A stretch of DNA of 64,000 nt from Massilia mucilaginosa. Its GTDB lineage: Bacteria; Pseudomonadota; Gammaproteobacteria; Burkholderiales; Burkholderiaceae_D. The first letter of the stretch is position 1. Every line of letters begins with the position of its first letter. The translations under genes and the position numbers were made by a program. The notes below the pieces were generated by a model. The model was not told the DNA's origin. It made no database searches and worked only from the letters and a program-made list of their open reading frames with translations. This document shows, piece after piece, positions 39,387 to 50,760 of this stretch. Where the stretch lies: the NCBI RefSeq assembly GCF_011682145.1, contig NZ_WHJH01000025.1, forward strand, positions 24,929-88,928, read 5' to 3'.

Positions 39387-40603
39387 AGCCCGAACGGCAG
39401 ACCATCCTCATCGTGGACGACGTTCCCGCCAATATCGGCGTGCTCGTCGATTTCCTCGAGGAGAAGCAATTTCGGGTGCTGGTCGCCCGCGATGGCGAAG
39501 AAGCCCTCGCGCGCTGCCAACTGGTCAAGCCGGACCTGGTCTTGCTTGACGTGATGATGCCCGGCATCGATGGCCTGGAGACTTGCCGCAGGCTCAAGCA
39601 GCACAGCGAGACGGTGCATATTCCCGTTATCTTCATGACCGCCATGACCGACAGCGACAACGTGGTGGCTGCCTTCGAGGCCGGGGGTGTCGATTACGTG
39701 ACCAAGCCGATCCGGATCACGGAAGTGCTGGCGCGCATCCATACGCACCTGGCCCTGCGCGAGATGCACCGGCAACTCTCGGCCCAGAACACGCTGCTGC
39801 AAGAAGCGAACGATCGCCTCCTCCAGGCCGAAAAGATGGCGTCGATCGGGCAGCTCGCCGCGGGCGTGGCCCATGAGATCAACAACCCGATCGGCTTCGT
39901 CAACTGCAACCTGGGGAACCTGCAAACCTATGTCAAGACCTTGTTCGGGGTGATCGACGACTTCCAACAGGCGGCCGCCGCCACCAGTGCGGTGGCGGCG
40001 CGCATGGCCGAACTGAAGGAAGCGGCCGAGGTCGACTTCATCCGCCACGACTTCGCGGCCCTGATGGACGAGTCGCGCGACGGCCTGCAGCGTGTGAAAG
40101 ACATCGTCCAGGCGCTCAAGGACTTCGCGCACGCCGACAATGCCAACACCGCCAGCGCCGACCTGCACCGGGGCCTCGACAGCACGCTGCACATCGTCAG
40201 CAGCGAAATCAGGAACAAGGCCGACGTCGTCAAGGAGTATGGCGACTTGCCCCCCGTCGAGTGCGTCGCCTCCCAGCTCAACCAGGTTTTCATGAACTTG
40301 CTCGTCAACGCCGCCCATGCGATCGCGGTCAAGGGCGTGATCACGATCCGCACCGGCCGTGCCGGGCAATGGGTCTGGATCGAAATCGGCGACACCGGTG
40401 CCGGCATGGACGCCGATACCATCCAGCGTATTTTCGAGCCCTTCTTTACGACCAAGCCGATCGGCATCGGCACCGGCTTGGGCTTGTCGGTCTCGTACGG
40501 CATCGTTAAACGCCACGGCGGCCGCATTGACGTCCACAGCGAACTGGGCACGGGCAGTCAATTTACCGTTCACCTTCCTATCCACCGAGAGGCATCCCCA
40601 TGA
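39383..40603 (+). CDS. receiver-histidine kinase protein
   Basis: A 406-residue cytoplasmic protein with a receiver domain first (ILIVDDVPANIGVL, phospho-acceptor Asp56 in LLDVMMPG, Lys108 in VTKPIR), a coiled linker, and a histidine kinase of the HisKA_4 kind with GVAHEINNP (His164) and ATP-binding motifs EIGDTGAGM and GTGLGLSVSYGIVKRHGG. Such REC-HK proteins relay phosphate from a hybrid kinase, here probably the one at 37209, which overlaps it by ATGA. No DNA-binding response regulator is in the operon, so the output is either elsewhere or non-transcriptional. Confidence 0.93.
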   Translation: MKPERQTILIVDDVPANIGVLVDFLEEKQFRVLVARDGEEALARCQLVKPDLVLLDVMMPGIDGLETCRRLKQHSETVHIPVIFMTAMTDSDNVVAAFEAGGVDYVTKPIRITEVLARIHTHLALREMHRQLSAQNTLLQEANDRLLQAEKMASIGQLAAGVAHEINNPIGFVNCNLGNLQTYVKTLFGVIDDFQQAAAATSAVAARMAELKEAAEVDFIRHDFAALMDESRDGLQRVKDIVQALKDFAHADNANTASADLHRGLDSTLHIVSSEIRNKADVVKEYGDLPPVECVASQLNQVFMNLLVNAAHAIAVKGVITIRTGRAGQWVWIEIGDTGAGMDADTIQRIFEPFFTTKPIGIGTGLGLSVSYGIVKRHGGRIDVHSELGTGSQFTVHLPIHREASP

Positions 40604-41832
40604 GCCATGCAACACCGCATCCGATGCTCCCGCCCCTGCGCCAGCTGCGCAGCTCTCTGTGCGGCGCCCTGTTGCTCGCCGCTTGCGGCTTGGCCGGCGC
40701 GGCCGACGCGCCGGCCTCGCCTTGGAACATCGGGGGGGCGGTACGCGTCAACTACGTCTACAAGAGCTGGCAGCCCGAGTACCGGCACGGGTTCGTCGGC
40801 CTTGATACGCTGCGCCTGGACGTGAAGTATGACGATGGACACCTGATCGGGTCGGCGCAGTATCGCTACAACCATTTCCCTGCCGGGCAAGGCGGGTACA
40901 CCAACAATTTCCTGCATCACGGCTGGGCTGGGGTGCGCTTTGCCGACAAGAGCGAACTGCATGTCGGTCTCGACAAGGTGCCGTTTGGCCTGCTCCCCTT
41001 CGCTTCCAACAACTTCTTCGAATCGATCGCCTACTATCTCGGCTTGGAGGATACCTATGCCCTTGGGATCAATTACGCGTGGCGCAGCGGCCCGGTGGCA
41101 TGGCGGCTGGCCTACTTTGCGCGCGATGGCGGTTCCTATGGGGGCGGCGGCAACACGGCGCGCGCCTCGAACCGGTATTCCTTCAACCTGGTGCCGGACG
41201 ATGACAAGCTAGGCTACGGGACGGGACAAGGTGACCGCGAGCGCGACACCCTGGTCGCGCGCGCCGCCTGGCACGCGCCCGGCGAGGCGAACACGGAACT
41301 TGGTTTGTCCCTTCTCAGCGGCGCGATCCACAGCAACAACGGCGAGCGGAGCCGGCGCCGCGCGGCAGCGATCCATGCCAAAGGCAGTCGCGGGCCGTGG
41401 GCGATGATGGCCGAGGCGCTGTACTACAACAATGACACGCGCCACCTGCCCGGACAGACTTTCGGGGGGCTGGACCCGAACAGCTTCGTGATCCTGGGCG
41501 CCTTTGGCTACCCGTATCCGGTGGCAGCGAAGGGGGTCGTGTACGTGGCGAACGTGAGTTACGACATCGCCGGCAGCGCGGGCCCGTTCACCGGCTTCAA
41601 AATCTATAACGACTATAGCGTGCTGAAAAAGAAGACCGGCGGTTTCAAGGACTCGCTGCAAAATGTGACCGGGCTGAGTTTTTCATCCGGCAAATGGATG
41701 TTCTATGCGGATGTCATGCTCGCGAAGCACCAACCTTATATGTCGCCCGACTTTGGCGGACTTGCGGCAACGTCACCGCTGCATGACGGCTTTTCGCGAC
41801 GTATCAATCTGCAGGCGGGGTATTACTTCTGA
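40600..41832 (+). CDS. outer-membrane beta-barrel (porin-like) protein
   Basis: A 410-residue exported protein (signal peptide to about residue 35, ending GLAGAADA). The mature part is made of alternating strands with aromatic girdles (LIGSAQYRYNHFPAG; WRLAYFARDGGSYGGGG) and ends in NLQAGYYF; the C-terminal Phe is the outer-membrane insertion signal. It has about 16 possible strands, consistent with a porin. The start overlaps the preceding kinase gene by four bases, so it is the last member of the sensory operon and may admit the ligand that the binding protein detects. Confidence 0.82.
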   Translation: MSHATPHPMLPPLRQLRSSLCGALLLAACGLAGAADAPASPWNIGGAVRVNYVYKSWQPEYRHGFVGLDTLRLDVKYDDGHLIGSAQYRYNHFPAGQGGYTNNFLHHGWAGVRFADKSELHVGLDKVPFGLLPFASNNFFESIAYYLGLEDTYALGINYAWRSGPVAWRLAYFARDGGSYGGGGNTARASNRYSFNLVPDDDKLGYGTGQGDRERDTLVARAAWHAPGEANTELGLSLLSGAIHSNNGERSRRRAAAIHAKGSRGPWAMMAEALYYNNDTRHLPGQTFGGLDPNSFVILGAFGYPYPVAAKGVVYVANVSYDIAGSAGPFTGFKIYNDYSVLKKKTGGFKDSLQNVTGLSFSSGKWMFYADVMLAKHQPYMSPDFGGLAATSPLHDGFSRRINLQAGYYF

Positions 41833-42085
41833 TCGAAGCAGTCGATAAGCGGCCAAGTCGCTGGCAGGTGTCCAGCAACGACGTTGGCACGGCCGCTTTC
41901 AATGCTGCTGAGGATACTTTGAAACGAAAAATCTCCGCGTTTTTGGTTTTCTTTAAGAATAGAAACTATTTATGAGAGCTTGCTTGGATATTTTGATATT
42001 TCCAACATGATGCGCCATACTGAAATATTGTTCACATATGCGCGCCCACGCCCACGGTCGTTGTCAACAAAGATGTCGCGTTTTC

Positions 42086-42396
42086 TCATGCTTCTTTTCT
42101 TAATTCGTCGGGCTGCTTTCGTTCTGGATTCAGCCACACCTCATCCTTCAGATTCCAATCCCGTGTTTCTCCAGTCCAGCGCTGCGGACGCCGTTCCTTC
42201 GCAGCCTCGTAGACTTGCTTGCGGTGCTGCAGGATCGCCGCGTCCCGGCCGTCATGCCGCTGCGCTGGCGTTATGAATTTCAAGCCGCTGTGTTTGTGCT
42301 GGTGGTTGTACCACTGCACGAATGCCAGCGTCCAGTGCCTTGCTTCATCGAGGCTGCCGAATGGCTTGCTGGGGTAATTCGGCCGATACTTGCAGG
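42086..42396 (-). pseudogene. IS3-family transposase C-terminal fragment
   Basis: Encodes the last 100 or so residues of an OrfB-type transposase: CKYRPNYPSKPFGSLDEARH, then WYNHQHKHSGLKFITPAQRH and the tail ending KQPDELRKEA. The upstream part with the DDE residues is absent. It lies 50 bases from the guaA terminator. The gap 41833-42085 before it shows nothing recognisable. Confidence 0.8.
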
Positions 42397-42446
42397 TCCG
42401 GATTGCTTGGCCTTGCCCACCAATGCCAAGCCCTGCCGCGCGAACG

Positions 42447-42474
42447 AAAAAAAAGCCCCTGGAATCAGGGGCTT
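42447..42474 (-). terminator. guaA terminator
   Basis: On the minus strand: AAGCCCCT, loop GATTCC, AGGGGCTT and then a run of T. It lies 47 bases after the guaA stop. Confidence 0.92.
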
Positions 42475-42520
42475 AGTCGCTATAAATGCATGAGCCTGCC
42501 AGCTCATGCCACTTCCAACA

Positions 42521-44131
42521 TCATTCCCACTCGATGGTCGCTGGTGGCTTCCCGGAAATATCGTACACCACGCGATTGATCCCGCGCACTTCGTTGATGA
42601 TCCTGTTGGAAACTTTTCCCAGCAAGCTGTGCGGCAAGTGCGCCCATTGCGCCGTCATGAAGTCGAGCGTTTGCACCGCGCGCAGCGCCACCACGTATTC
42701 GTAGGTGCGACCATCGCCCATCACGCCCACCGATTTCACCGGCAGGAACACGGCGAAGGCCTGGCTGGTCGCTTCGTACCAGTTCTTCGGCGCGGCGCCG
42801 GCGTCGATGCTTTCCAGCGCCGGCAGCTCGCACGGGGTGTTGCGCAGTTCTTCGATGAAGATCGCGTCGGCCCGGCGCAGCAGGTCGGCGAACTCTTTCT
42901 TCACTTCACCCAGGATACGCACGCCCAGGCCCGGACCCGGGAACGGATGGCGGTACACCATATCGTGCGGCAAGCCGAGCGCCACGCCGAGTTTGCGCAC
43001 TTCATCCTTGAACAGTTCGCGCAGCGGTTCGAGCAGTTTCAGGTTCAGGGTTTCCGGCAGGCCGCCCACGTTGTGGTGGCTCTTGATGGTCTGCCCTTTC
43101 TTGCCCTTGCCGGCGCTTTCGATGACGTCCGGGTAAATCGTGCCCTGGGCCAGCCACTTGGCGTTCTGCAGCTTGCCCGCTTCGACCTGGAACACTTCGA
43201 CGAACTCGCGTCCGATGATCTTGCGCTTCGCTTCCGGGTCGGACACGCCGGCCAGGTGGCCGAGGAACTGCTCTTCGGCATCGATGCGCAGCACTTTGAC
43301 GCCCAGGTTCTTGGCGAACATGTCCATCACCATCTTGCCTTCGTCCAGGCGCAAGAGGCCGTGGTCGACGAACACGCAGGTGAGCTGGTCGCCGATGGCG
43401 CGGTGGATCAGCGCCGCCGCCACGCTCGAATCGACTCCGCCCGACAGGCCGAGGATGACCTCGTCGGTGCCGACCTGTTCGCGGATCCTGGCGACCGCTT
43501 CGCTGATGTAGTCGGGCATGTTCCATTCCGACTTGCAGCCGCAGATTTCGTGCACGAAGCGGCCCAGCATGGCCTTGCCCTGCGCCGTGTGCGTCACTTC
43601 CGGATGGAACTGCACGCCGTAGAAGCGGCGTTCCTCGTCGGCCATGGCGGCCACCGGGCAGCTCGGGGTGTCGCCCATCAGCTTGAAGCCGGGCGGCATG
43701 TCGAGGACTTTGTCGCCGTGGCTCATCCAGACCTTGAGCATGCCGTGGCCTTCGTCGGTGACGAAGTCGTTGATGCCGTTCAGCAGCGCCGTATGGCTGC
43801 GCGCGCGCACTTCGGCGTAGCCGAATTCGCGCACCAGGCCGTTTTCGACCTTGCCGCCCAGCTGGGCCGCCATGGTTTGCATGCCGTAGCAGATGCCGAG
43901 CACGGGTACGCCCAGTTCGAACACGGCCTGCGGCGCGCGCGGGGCGTCGCCTTCCAGGGTGGAACTGTGGCTGCCGGACAGGATCACGCCGGCGGCGCCG
44001 TAGTTGCGCACGAAGTCGTCGCTGACGTCATACGGGAATACTTCGGAGAACACGCCGGCGTCGCGCACGCGGCGGGCGATCAGCTGGGTGACTTGGGAAC
44101 CGAAATCGAGGATGAGGATTTTAGAGTGCAT
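42521..44131 (-). CDS. guaA: GMP synthase (glutamine-hydrolysing)
   Basis: A 536-residue enzyme that aminates XMP to GMP using glutamine and ATP in the cytoplasm. The N-terminal class I amidotransferase has the nucleophile Cys in LGICYGMQ and the His/Glu pair in HPEVTHT. The central ATP-pyrophosphatase domain has the PP-loop [13 protein letters not shown], and the C-terminal dimerisation domain ends with the conserved [10 protein letters not shown]. It is complete at normal length. It follows guaB on the same strand after a terminator-like hairpin at 44201-44232, so the two may be partly uncoupled. Confidence 0.98.
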   Translation of the reverse strand: MHSKILILDFGSQVTQLIARRVRDAGVFSEVFPYDVSDDFVRNYGAAGVILSGSHSSTLEGDAPRAPQAVFELGVPVLGICYGMQTMAAQLGGKVENGLVREFGYAEVRARSHTALLNGINDFVTDEGHGMLKVWMSHGDKVLDMPPGFKLMGDTPSCPVAAMADEERRFYGVQFHPEVTHTAQGKAMLGRFVHEICGCKSEWNMPDYISEAVARIREQVGTDEVILGLSGGVDSSVAAALIHRAIGDQLTCVFVDHGLLRLDEGKMVMDMFAKNLGVKVLRIDAEEQFLGHLAGVSDPEAKRKIIGREFVEVFQVEAGKLQNAKWLAQGTIYPDVIESAGKGKKGQTIKSHHNVGGLPETLNLKLLEPLRELFKDEVRKLGVALGLPHDMVYRHPFPGPGLGVRILGEVKKEFADLLRRADAIFIEELRNTPCELPALESIDAGAAPKNWYEATSQAFAVFLPVKSVGVMGDGRTYEYVVALRAVQTLDFMTAQWAHLPHSLLGKVSNRIINEVRGINRVVYDISGKPPATIEWE

Positions 44132-44200
44132 GAAGGGCCAGGAGAAATGACTAAATTGGTGCCGTTGGGAGGCGTTCGCGGGAAACGGGTGCCCACGCTA

Positions 44201-44232
44201 AAAACAACGCGGCGATCCGGTCGCCGCGTTGT
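44201..44232 (-). terminator. hairpin between guaB and guaA
   Basis: On the minus strand: a 12-base perfect stem ACAACGCGGCGA/TCGCCGCGTTGT around a 5-base loop, followed by TTTT. It lies 8 bases after the guaB stop and may attenuate read-through into guaA. Confidence 0.8.
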
Positions 44233-44240
44233 GCATGCCT

Positions 44241-45713
<1,473 letters not shown>

Positions 45714-45857
45714 CTATTGGCGCAAAAGTGAATTATACAGAAGTTCCCGTGCGCCGTCTCATCATGCCCTCAAAATGCCCCGAAACCCGCCAAGTTCGTT
45801 GACAAGGCGGGCAATTCACGGTGAAATCGGGGATTGATTACTAACGGAAAGATTCAC

Positions 45858-46379
45858 ATGGCCAACCTTAACGTAAAACGAACATTGCAGCTGCTGGCCG
45901 GAGGCGCGCTGATGCTGTTCGCCTCTGTGTCCTACGCGCAATACGTGTGGGTCGACGCCAATGGCACCAAGCAATTCTCGGACCGCCCACCGCCGCCGGG
46001 CATCCCGGCCAAGAACATCATCAAGCAGCCGGGCGGCAGCGCGTCCAGGGCCAGCGAGGCGCCCGCCATTCCCGCGCCGGCCGCGCCGCCGGCGGCAGCC
46101 GATGAGAAGGTACCGCCGAGCCTGGCCGACCGCGAAGCGGACTACCGCAAACGCGCCAAGGCCAAGGAAGAAGCGGACAAGAAGGCCAGCACCGCTAGCG
46201 CCGACAAGGCCAGGAACAAGGCGGCCTGCGAAGGCGCGCGCAGCTACAAGCGCACGCTCGAGCAGGGCACGCGCGTGACCACCACCGACAAGAAGGGCGA
46301 AGAATCGTTCATGGACGACGCCAAGCGCGCGTCCGAACTGGCGCGCGCCAACAAAGCCATCGCCGAAAACTGCAAATAA
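45858..46379 (+). CDS. DUF4124 periplasmic protein
   Basis: A 173-residue exported protein: signal peptide to about residue 28 (ASVSYAQ), DUF4124 domain (YVWVDANGTKQFSDRPPPPG), a Pro/Ala linker, a charged helical region (READYRKRAKAKEEADKKAS) and a C-terminal segment with two Cys. DUF4124 proteins are frequent in betaproteobacteria; their function is unknown. GGAAAG lies 6 bases before the ATG. It is transcribed divergently from guaB. Confidence 0.85.
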   Translation: MANLNVKRTLQLLAGGALMLFASVSYAQYVWVDANGTKQFSDRPPPPGIPAKNIIKQPGGSASRASEAPAIPAPAAPPAAADEKVPPSLADREADYRKRAKAKEEADKKASTASADKARNKAACEGARSYKRTLEQGTRVTTTDKKGEESFMDDAKRASELARANKAIAENCK

Positions 46380-46393
46380 GCCGCCGGGACGCG

Positions 46394-46417
46394 GCCGCTC
46401 TGCGCAATCAGAGCGGC
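46394..46417. terminator. bidirectional hairpin between convergent genes
   Basis: GCCGCTCTG, loop CGCAAT, CAGAGCGGC. It lies between the DUF4124 stop (46379) and the end of rnfH (46408), overlapping the latter. Only a weak T-rich stretch follows. Confidence 0.45.
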
Positions 46418-46749
46418 TGCGCCTTCTTTTCCGCCCGCTTGCGGCGCGATTCCTTCGGGTCGGCCACCAGCGGCCGGTAGATTTCGATGCGGTCGCGCGC
46501 CCGCAGCACCGTGTCGAGCGGTTTTTTCTTGCCGTACAAGCCGACCGGCTGCAGCGCCAGGTCGATTCCGGGAATGTCCTCCAGCACGCCGCTCTGGCGG
46601 ATCGCCTGTTCGATCGTGCAGCCCTGCTCCACCGTCAGCTCGCGCAGGCACGCGCGCAAGGCCGTGGCGTAGCAGACCTGGACGGTGATCCTGGCGCCCG
46701 CCGGGCCGGCCGTGGCATCGGCCATGACATCAGCCAAGGAATCAGCCAT
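46408..46749 (-). CDS. rnfH: RnfH-family ubiquitin-like protein
   Basis: A 113-residue small protein of the RnfH (UPF0125) family with a beta-grasp fold: ITVQVCYATALRACLRELTV, then SGVLEDIPGIDLALQPVGLY, YGKKKPLDTVLRARDRIEIY and the usual basic tail RRKRAEKK. It is commonly found next to ratA; its molecular role is not established. It overlaps the end of ratA by 8 bases. Confidence 0.92.
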   Translation of the reverse strand: MADSLADVMADATAGPAGARITVQVCYATALRACLRELTVEQGCTIEQAIRQSGVLEDIPGIDLALQPVGLYGKKKPLDTVLRARDRIEIYRPLVADPKESRRKRAEKKAQPL

Positions 46750-47173
46750 ACACCGTCTCGGCGCGCTTGCAGAACGAGTCGACCATGCTGTTGGCGATGA
46801 CGCCGAACACCGGTCCGATCAATTGTTCGAGTATCATGCTTGAAAATTCGTAGTGCAGGTCGAATTCGACCTTGCAGGCATCGGCTCGCAGCGCCTTGAA
46901 GGTCCAGGTGCCGTCCATGCACTTGAACGGGCCGTCGACCAGTTTCATTTTCATCTGGGTCGGCCGCGTGTTGATATTGCGGGTCGTGAAGCTTTGCTTC
47001 ACACCGTGGAAGTGAATCGCCAGGCTGGCCGTCAGTGAGTCGTCGGTCCGCTCGATGAGCTTCACGCCGCCGCACCAGGGCAGGAATTTGGGATAATCTT
47101 CCACTTTGGCCACCAGGTCGAACATCTGTTCGGCGCTGTATGCCAAAAATACTGTTTTGTGTACTACTGCCAT
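46742..47173 (-). CDS. ratA: RatA-type START-domain protein
   Basis: A 143-residue single-domain SRPBCC/START protein (Coq10-like): VFLAYSAEQMFDLVAKVEDY, FLPWCGGVKLIERT and the final helix MILEQLIGPVFGVIANSMVD. In Escherichia coli RatA was reported to block 70S ribosome formation, while the related Coq10 binds ubiquinone; which applies here is unknown. Divergent from smpB, the classical smpB-ratA-rnfH arrangement. Confidence 0.92.
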   Translation of the reverse strand: MAVVHKTVFLAYSAEQMFDLVAKVEDYPKFLPWCGGVKLIERTDDSLTASLAIHFHGVKQSFTTRNINTRPTQMKMKLVDGPFKCMDGTWTFKALRADACKVEFDLHYEFSSMILEQLIGPVFGVIANSMVDSFCKRAETVYG

Positions 47174-47246
47174 TAATCAACCGTTTGCTATGATGTTGGG
47201 TATGTTGCATCAGTAGTTTAACCGAACCGCGCATTTTAGCCATTTC

Positions 47247-47696
47247 ATGAGTATTGTTGACAATAAAAAAGCATTCCACGACTACTTCATCGAGGACCGG
47301 TACGAAGCCGGTATCGTGCTCGAAGGATGGGAAGTCAAGGCGATTCGCGATTCGCGCGTCCAGATCAAGGAGGCGTACGTGGTCGTACGCGGGGACGAGC
47401 TGTTCCTGTTCGGCGCGCACATCAGCGCGCTGTCGACCGCGTCGTCATTCACCCACCCCGAAGCGGTACGCACGCGCAAGCTGCTGCTGCACCGCGCCGA
47501 AGTCGACAAGCTGATCGGCAAGGTCGAGCGCTCCGGCTACACCCTCGTGCCGATCAACCTGCACTTCAAGGGTGGCCGGGTCAAGTGCGAAATTGGCCTT
47601 GCCAAGGGCAAGAAGCAGCACGACAAGCGCGCCACCGAGAAGGAACGCGACGGCAAGCGCGAGGTTGCCGCGGCGATGAAGACGCACAGCCGGTAA
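47247..47696 (+). CDS. smpB: SsrA-binding protein SmpB
   Basis: A 149-residue RNA-binding protein that brings tmRNA to stalled ribosomes for trans-translation. The OB-fold motifs are clear: [18 protein letters not shown] start (here [20 protein letters not shown]), [20 protein letters not shown], and the Lys-rich C-terminal tail ([20 protein letters not shown]) that enters the decoding centre. The ssrA gene itself is not seen in the window. Confidence 0.98.
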   Translation: MSIVDNKKAFHDYFIEDRYEAGIVLEGWEVKAIRDSRVQIKEAYVVVRGDELFLFGAHISALSTASSFTHPEAVRTRKLLLHRAEVDKLIGKVERSGYTLVPINLHFKGGRVKCEIGLAKGKKQHDKRATEKERDGKREVAAAMKTHSR

Positions 47697-47986
47697 GAGC
47701 CGGTTTGACCGCGTGAACGACTTGCCGTTCAGGTCTTATGGCGATGAGCCGATCCGACCTGACTGAGCAGCCATGGCGGCAGCTGGGGCGCGCTACGGGT
47801 GCAGCCATGCTCCGTGCCCGAGTCGGCATATTGAATGCCTGACGCCGCTCCCTGCTCTTGTGATCATGGAAAGGGGTGGCCTGCACATCGGTGCGGCGTC
47901 AGCTCGGCAGTGATCGCTGTTGTTGTCGCGGTTGCTCAGCCGTTGGACGCACAAGCGGCCAGGTGGCCGGAGCATGGTGATTTCCT

Positions 47987-48319
47987 TCACGCAGAATTGG
48001 CTGTGAATTTCATGGTGAACTCGTAGTCGTCTCCCGTACAGGTCAGGACACCTCTATCGCTTCCCTCCAGGAACTCGAAGGATTGATACGCCGGTTTGAA
48101 CTCTTGAAAACGAATCCCGAATCCGCGGATTGTCTCATCGAAGACGAGATAAGGACCTTGATGGCCATGAACGTCGTTGTGAAATGCCACTTCCATCAGC
48201 CCGGAACTGCCGCCTTTTTTCGAAAAATAGCAATCGACAGGGTCGTGAACATGCTGATCGATACGCAGACCGAGATAAGCCATACAGGCTGTGATCGCTC
48301 CAATTGATTTGATGGACAT
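47987..48319 (-). CDS. hypothetical protein
   Basis: A 110-residue protein with a short hydrophobic N-terminus (IGAITACMAYLGL, possibly a membrane anchor or weak signal) and a beta-rich remainder with repeated aromatic residues (YQSFEFLEGSDRG, TCTGDDYEFTMKF). AAAGGA lies 5 bases before the ATG, which supports it as a real gene. GC content and codon use are lower than in neighbouring genes. It is not recognised. The flanks 47697-47986 and 48320-48613 show no other feature. Confidence 0.6.
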   Translation of the reverse strand: MSIKSIGAITACMAYLGLRIDQHVHDPVDCYFSKKGGSSGLMEVAFHNDVHGHQGPYLVFDETIRGFGIRFQEFKPAYQSFEFLEGSDRGVLTCTGDDYEFTMKFTANSA

Positions 48320-48613
48320 ATTTTCCTTTGTCTTTGACTAAGATGCACCGCAGAAATCAATGTGGCTGAAACTTGGCCGATGCAGCGAACGCCGCCCAGA
48401 CAGCCGCCCAGTTATTCCAGGTGGGCGGAGCTGCCTTCTCAAGCTTTTGATCGAGCGGCACATGACGATCGCCCCGATGAATTTCCACTATGCAATACAA
48501 AGTGAAACATTGCAAGTCATATTACTGTGGCGGCGCCCAGTCCTTTCAACCCCGAAGCCAGCCACCCTCGGCTTGTTGCGTCGAGACGCCCGCAGCCGCA
48601 CAGGCGGCGGCGC

Positions 48614-49810
48614 TTACGCCACCTGCACCGCGGGCCGCGCCACCAGCAAACTCAAACGCCAGCACAGGAAGCTCAGCGCCAGCGAGCCGCCCACGCCGCA
48701 CGCCAGTTTCAGCGCGCTGTCGAACAGCAGCGGCGCCAGCATGCCCGACACCAGCGCGAACGCCATCATCTGGATGAACGACATCATCGACGACGCCAGT
48801 CCCCGGTTGTCCGGAAACAGCGACAAGGCCCCCACCTGGATTGCCGGCATGGCCACCGCCAGGCCGAAGGTGTACACCGCCAGCGGCAACACCGCCCACG
48901 GGATCGCGGCCACGAACATCAGGTTGTAGCCGATACTGATCACGCTACCAAGCGCCATGATGCCGAACCCGAGCCACATCATGTTGGCCGGCGCTATGCG
49001 CGCGGCCGCCTTGCCGCCCCACGCCGAACCGACCACCATGCCGCCGATCATGGGAATGAACAGCCACGCGAACGCGGTTTCCGGCAGGTGCAGAATATCC
49101 ATGACGAAATTGGCCGCCGACCCGATGTACAGCGACAGGCCGCTGAAGGCCAGCCCCACAGCCAGCGAGAGCAGCAGGAACTGCGGATGGCGCAGCACCT
49201 TCAGATAGTTTTTGGCGATCGCAATGCCGTGGAAGGCATGTCGCTGCGCCTTGGGCAAGCTTTCCGGCAAACCGCGATACACCAGCAGCATCATCAAGGC
49301 GCCGAACACGGCCAGGAACACGAAGGTCGAGCGCCAGCCGAAGTGCACGTGCAGATAGCCGCCCAGCACCGGGGCGATGGCCGGGGCCAGCCCGAACACC
49401 ATCATGATGTGCGACATGATGCGCTGCGCATGCGCCTGGTCGTGCGAAAAGCGGTCCTGCACGATGGCCTGCCCGATCACCGAGCCGGCGCCCGCCGCCA
49501 GGCCCTGCAATGCGCGGCAGGCCAGCAGCACGCCGAAGCTGGGCGCGAACACGGCGCCGAGCGAGGCCAGCGTGTACACCGCCAGCGCGATCAGGATCAC
49601 CGGGCGGCGCCCGAACGAGTCCGACAGGGTGCCGTAGAACAGCATCATGAAGGCGAAGGTGAACAGGAACACGCTCAGCGTTTGCTGCACCGCCAGCGGG
49701 CCGACGGCAAATTCGCGCCCGATCGCCGGGATGGACGGCAGGTAGGTATCGATGGCGAGAGCGCCGACCATCCCCAGGCAAGCCAGGATCACTGTTAACA
49801 AACGCTGCAT
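48614..49810 (-). CDS. Bcr/CflA-family multidrug efflux transporter (MFS)
   Basis: A 398-residue major facilitator with 12 predicted membrane helices. Family signs: ALAIDTYLPSIPAIGREF in TM1-2, the MFS loop GTLSDSFGRRPVILIAL and RALQGLAAGAGSVIGQAIVQ in TM4-5. Such transporters export drugs (bicyclomycin, chloramphenicol) or metabolites by proton antiport. Start chosen at the ATG 49810 (MQRLLTVILAC); the in-frame extension upstream is unlikely. It is a single gene. Confidence 0.92.
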   Translation of the reverse strand: MQRLLTVILACLGMVGALAIDTYLPSIPAIGREFAVGPLAVQQTLSVFLFTFAFMMLFYGTLSDSFGRRPVILIALAVYTLASLGAVFAPSFGVLLACRALQGLAAGAGSVIGQAIVQDRFSHDQAHAQRIMSHIMMVFGLAPAIAPVLGGYLHVHFGWRSTFVFLAVFGALMMLLVYRGLPESLPKAQRHAFHGIAIAKNYLKVLRHPQFLLLSLAVGLAFSGLSLYIGSAANFVMDILHLPETAFAWLFIPMIGGMVVGSAWGGKAAARIAPANMMWLGFGIMALGSVISIGYNLMFVAAIPWAVLPLAVYTFGLAVAMPAIQVGALSLFPDNRGLASSMMSFIQMMAFALVSGMLAPLLFDSALKLACGVGGSLALSFLCWRLSLLVARPAVQVA

Positions 49811-49915
49811 GCGGTAACGCCTTATGTGAAAACGGCAGCGCACCATGCGGCCCACCGAGGCCGCAATTTTACCGGCATTTGGGAAACGTTACCGGAGAGC
49901 CCCTCAGAGCGGGGC

Positions 49916-50584
49916 TTACGGCATCTTCATCCCGAAGCGCTCAAGGCGCGGCATCCAGTTGCCCTCGATCGCGGCCGAGGCCAGGATGCGCTCGGCGCGT
50001 CCGATCAGCAGATGGCGCGGCACCATGCCCACCATGCGCGAATCGGCGCTACGGTCGCGATTGTCGCCAAGCATCATGAACTGGTCCTTGGGCACCGTCA
50101 CCGGTCCGAAGCTGCGCGGCGCCATCAGTTCCGGGATGACCTGGATACGGCGCCGGTGGCCGGCGAAGGTTTCGTCGACATTCTGGGCGGCGACCCGGGT
50201 GCCGTCGCCGAGCGGCTCGAGCGCCGTGCCGGCGGCGGCGTAGCTGGCCGGCTGGCCGTTGATGATCAGCTGCTCGTCGCGCATTTCGACAATGTCGCCC
50301 GGCAGCGCAACCAGGCGCTTGATCAGGCGCGTCCCGTCCGCTGGCGAGGAAAACGTCACCACATCGCCGCGCTGCGGCTCGCCCAGGCGCGCCAGCACCA
50401 CGTCGGTGAGGGGAATCTTGACGTTATACGCGAGGCGGTTGACGAAGACGACGTCGCCTTCGAGCAGGTTCGGGCGCATCGAGCCCGACGGAATCGGATT
50501 CCAGTCCGCGACGGCGGTCCGGAACAGTCCGAATAACAACAGAAACATGATCCAGCCCTTGTTCTCGCGCAGCAAATTTTTCAT
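49916..50584 (-). CDS. lepB: signal peptidase I (LepB family), stand-alone
   Basis: A 222-residue membrane-bound serine protease. One N-terminal membrane segment (WIMFLLLFGLFRTAV), Ser35 in IPSGSMRPNLLEGD and Lys89 in DGTRLIKRLVALPGD form the Ser/Lys dyad, and GDNRDRSADSR is box E. It is shorter than the housekeeping enzyme and is not beside lepA or rnc, so it may be a second paralogue with a specialised substrate set. GAGGAG lies before the ATG at 50584. A further in-frame extension upstream is probably not translated. Confidence 0.9.
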   Translation of the reverse strand: MKNLLRENKGWIMFLLLFGLFRTAVADWNPIPSGSMRPNLLEGDVVFVNRLAYNVKIPLTDVVLARLGEPQRGDVVTFSSPADGTRLIKRLVALPGDIVEMRDEQLIINGQPASYAAAGTALEPLGDGTRVAAQNVDETFAGHRRRIQVIPELMAPRSFGPVTVPKDQFMMLGDNRDRSADSRMVGMVPRHLLIGRAERILASAAIEGNWMPRLERFGMKMP

Positions 50585-50760
50585 TTCAGTCTCCTCTGTA
50601 AGTGGTGAACAAGTTATACGCGGCAGGTCTTTAGCGATGCTTAACGCCTGGACCAGACTGACTATTCGACAAGATTGCTTGCGTAAAAAAACCATTGCTG
50701 CGAGAATATTGCGACCTCACGCACGTCCTGAGCCCTTCCATTTCATCTTTCCCGACCAGC

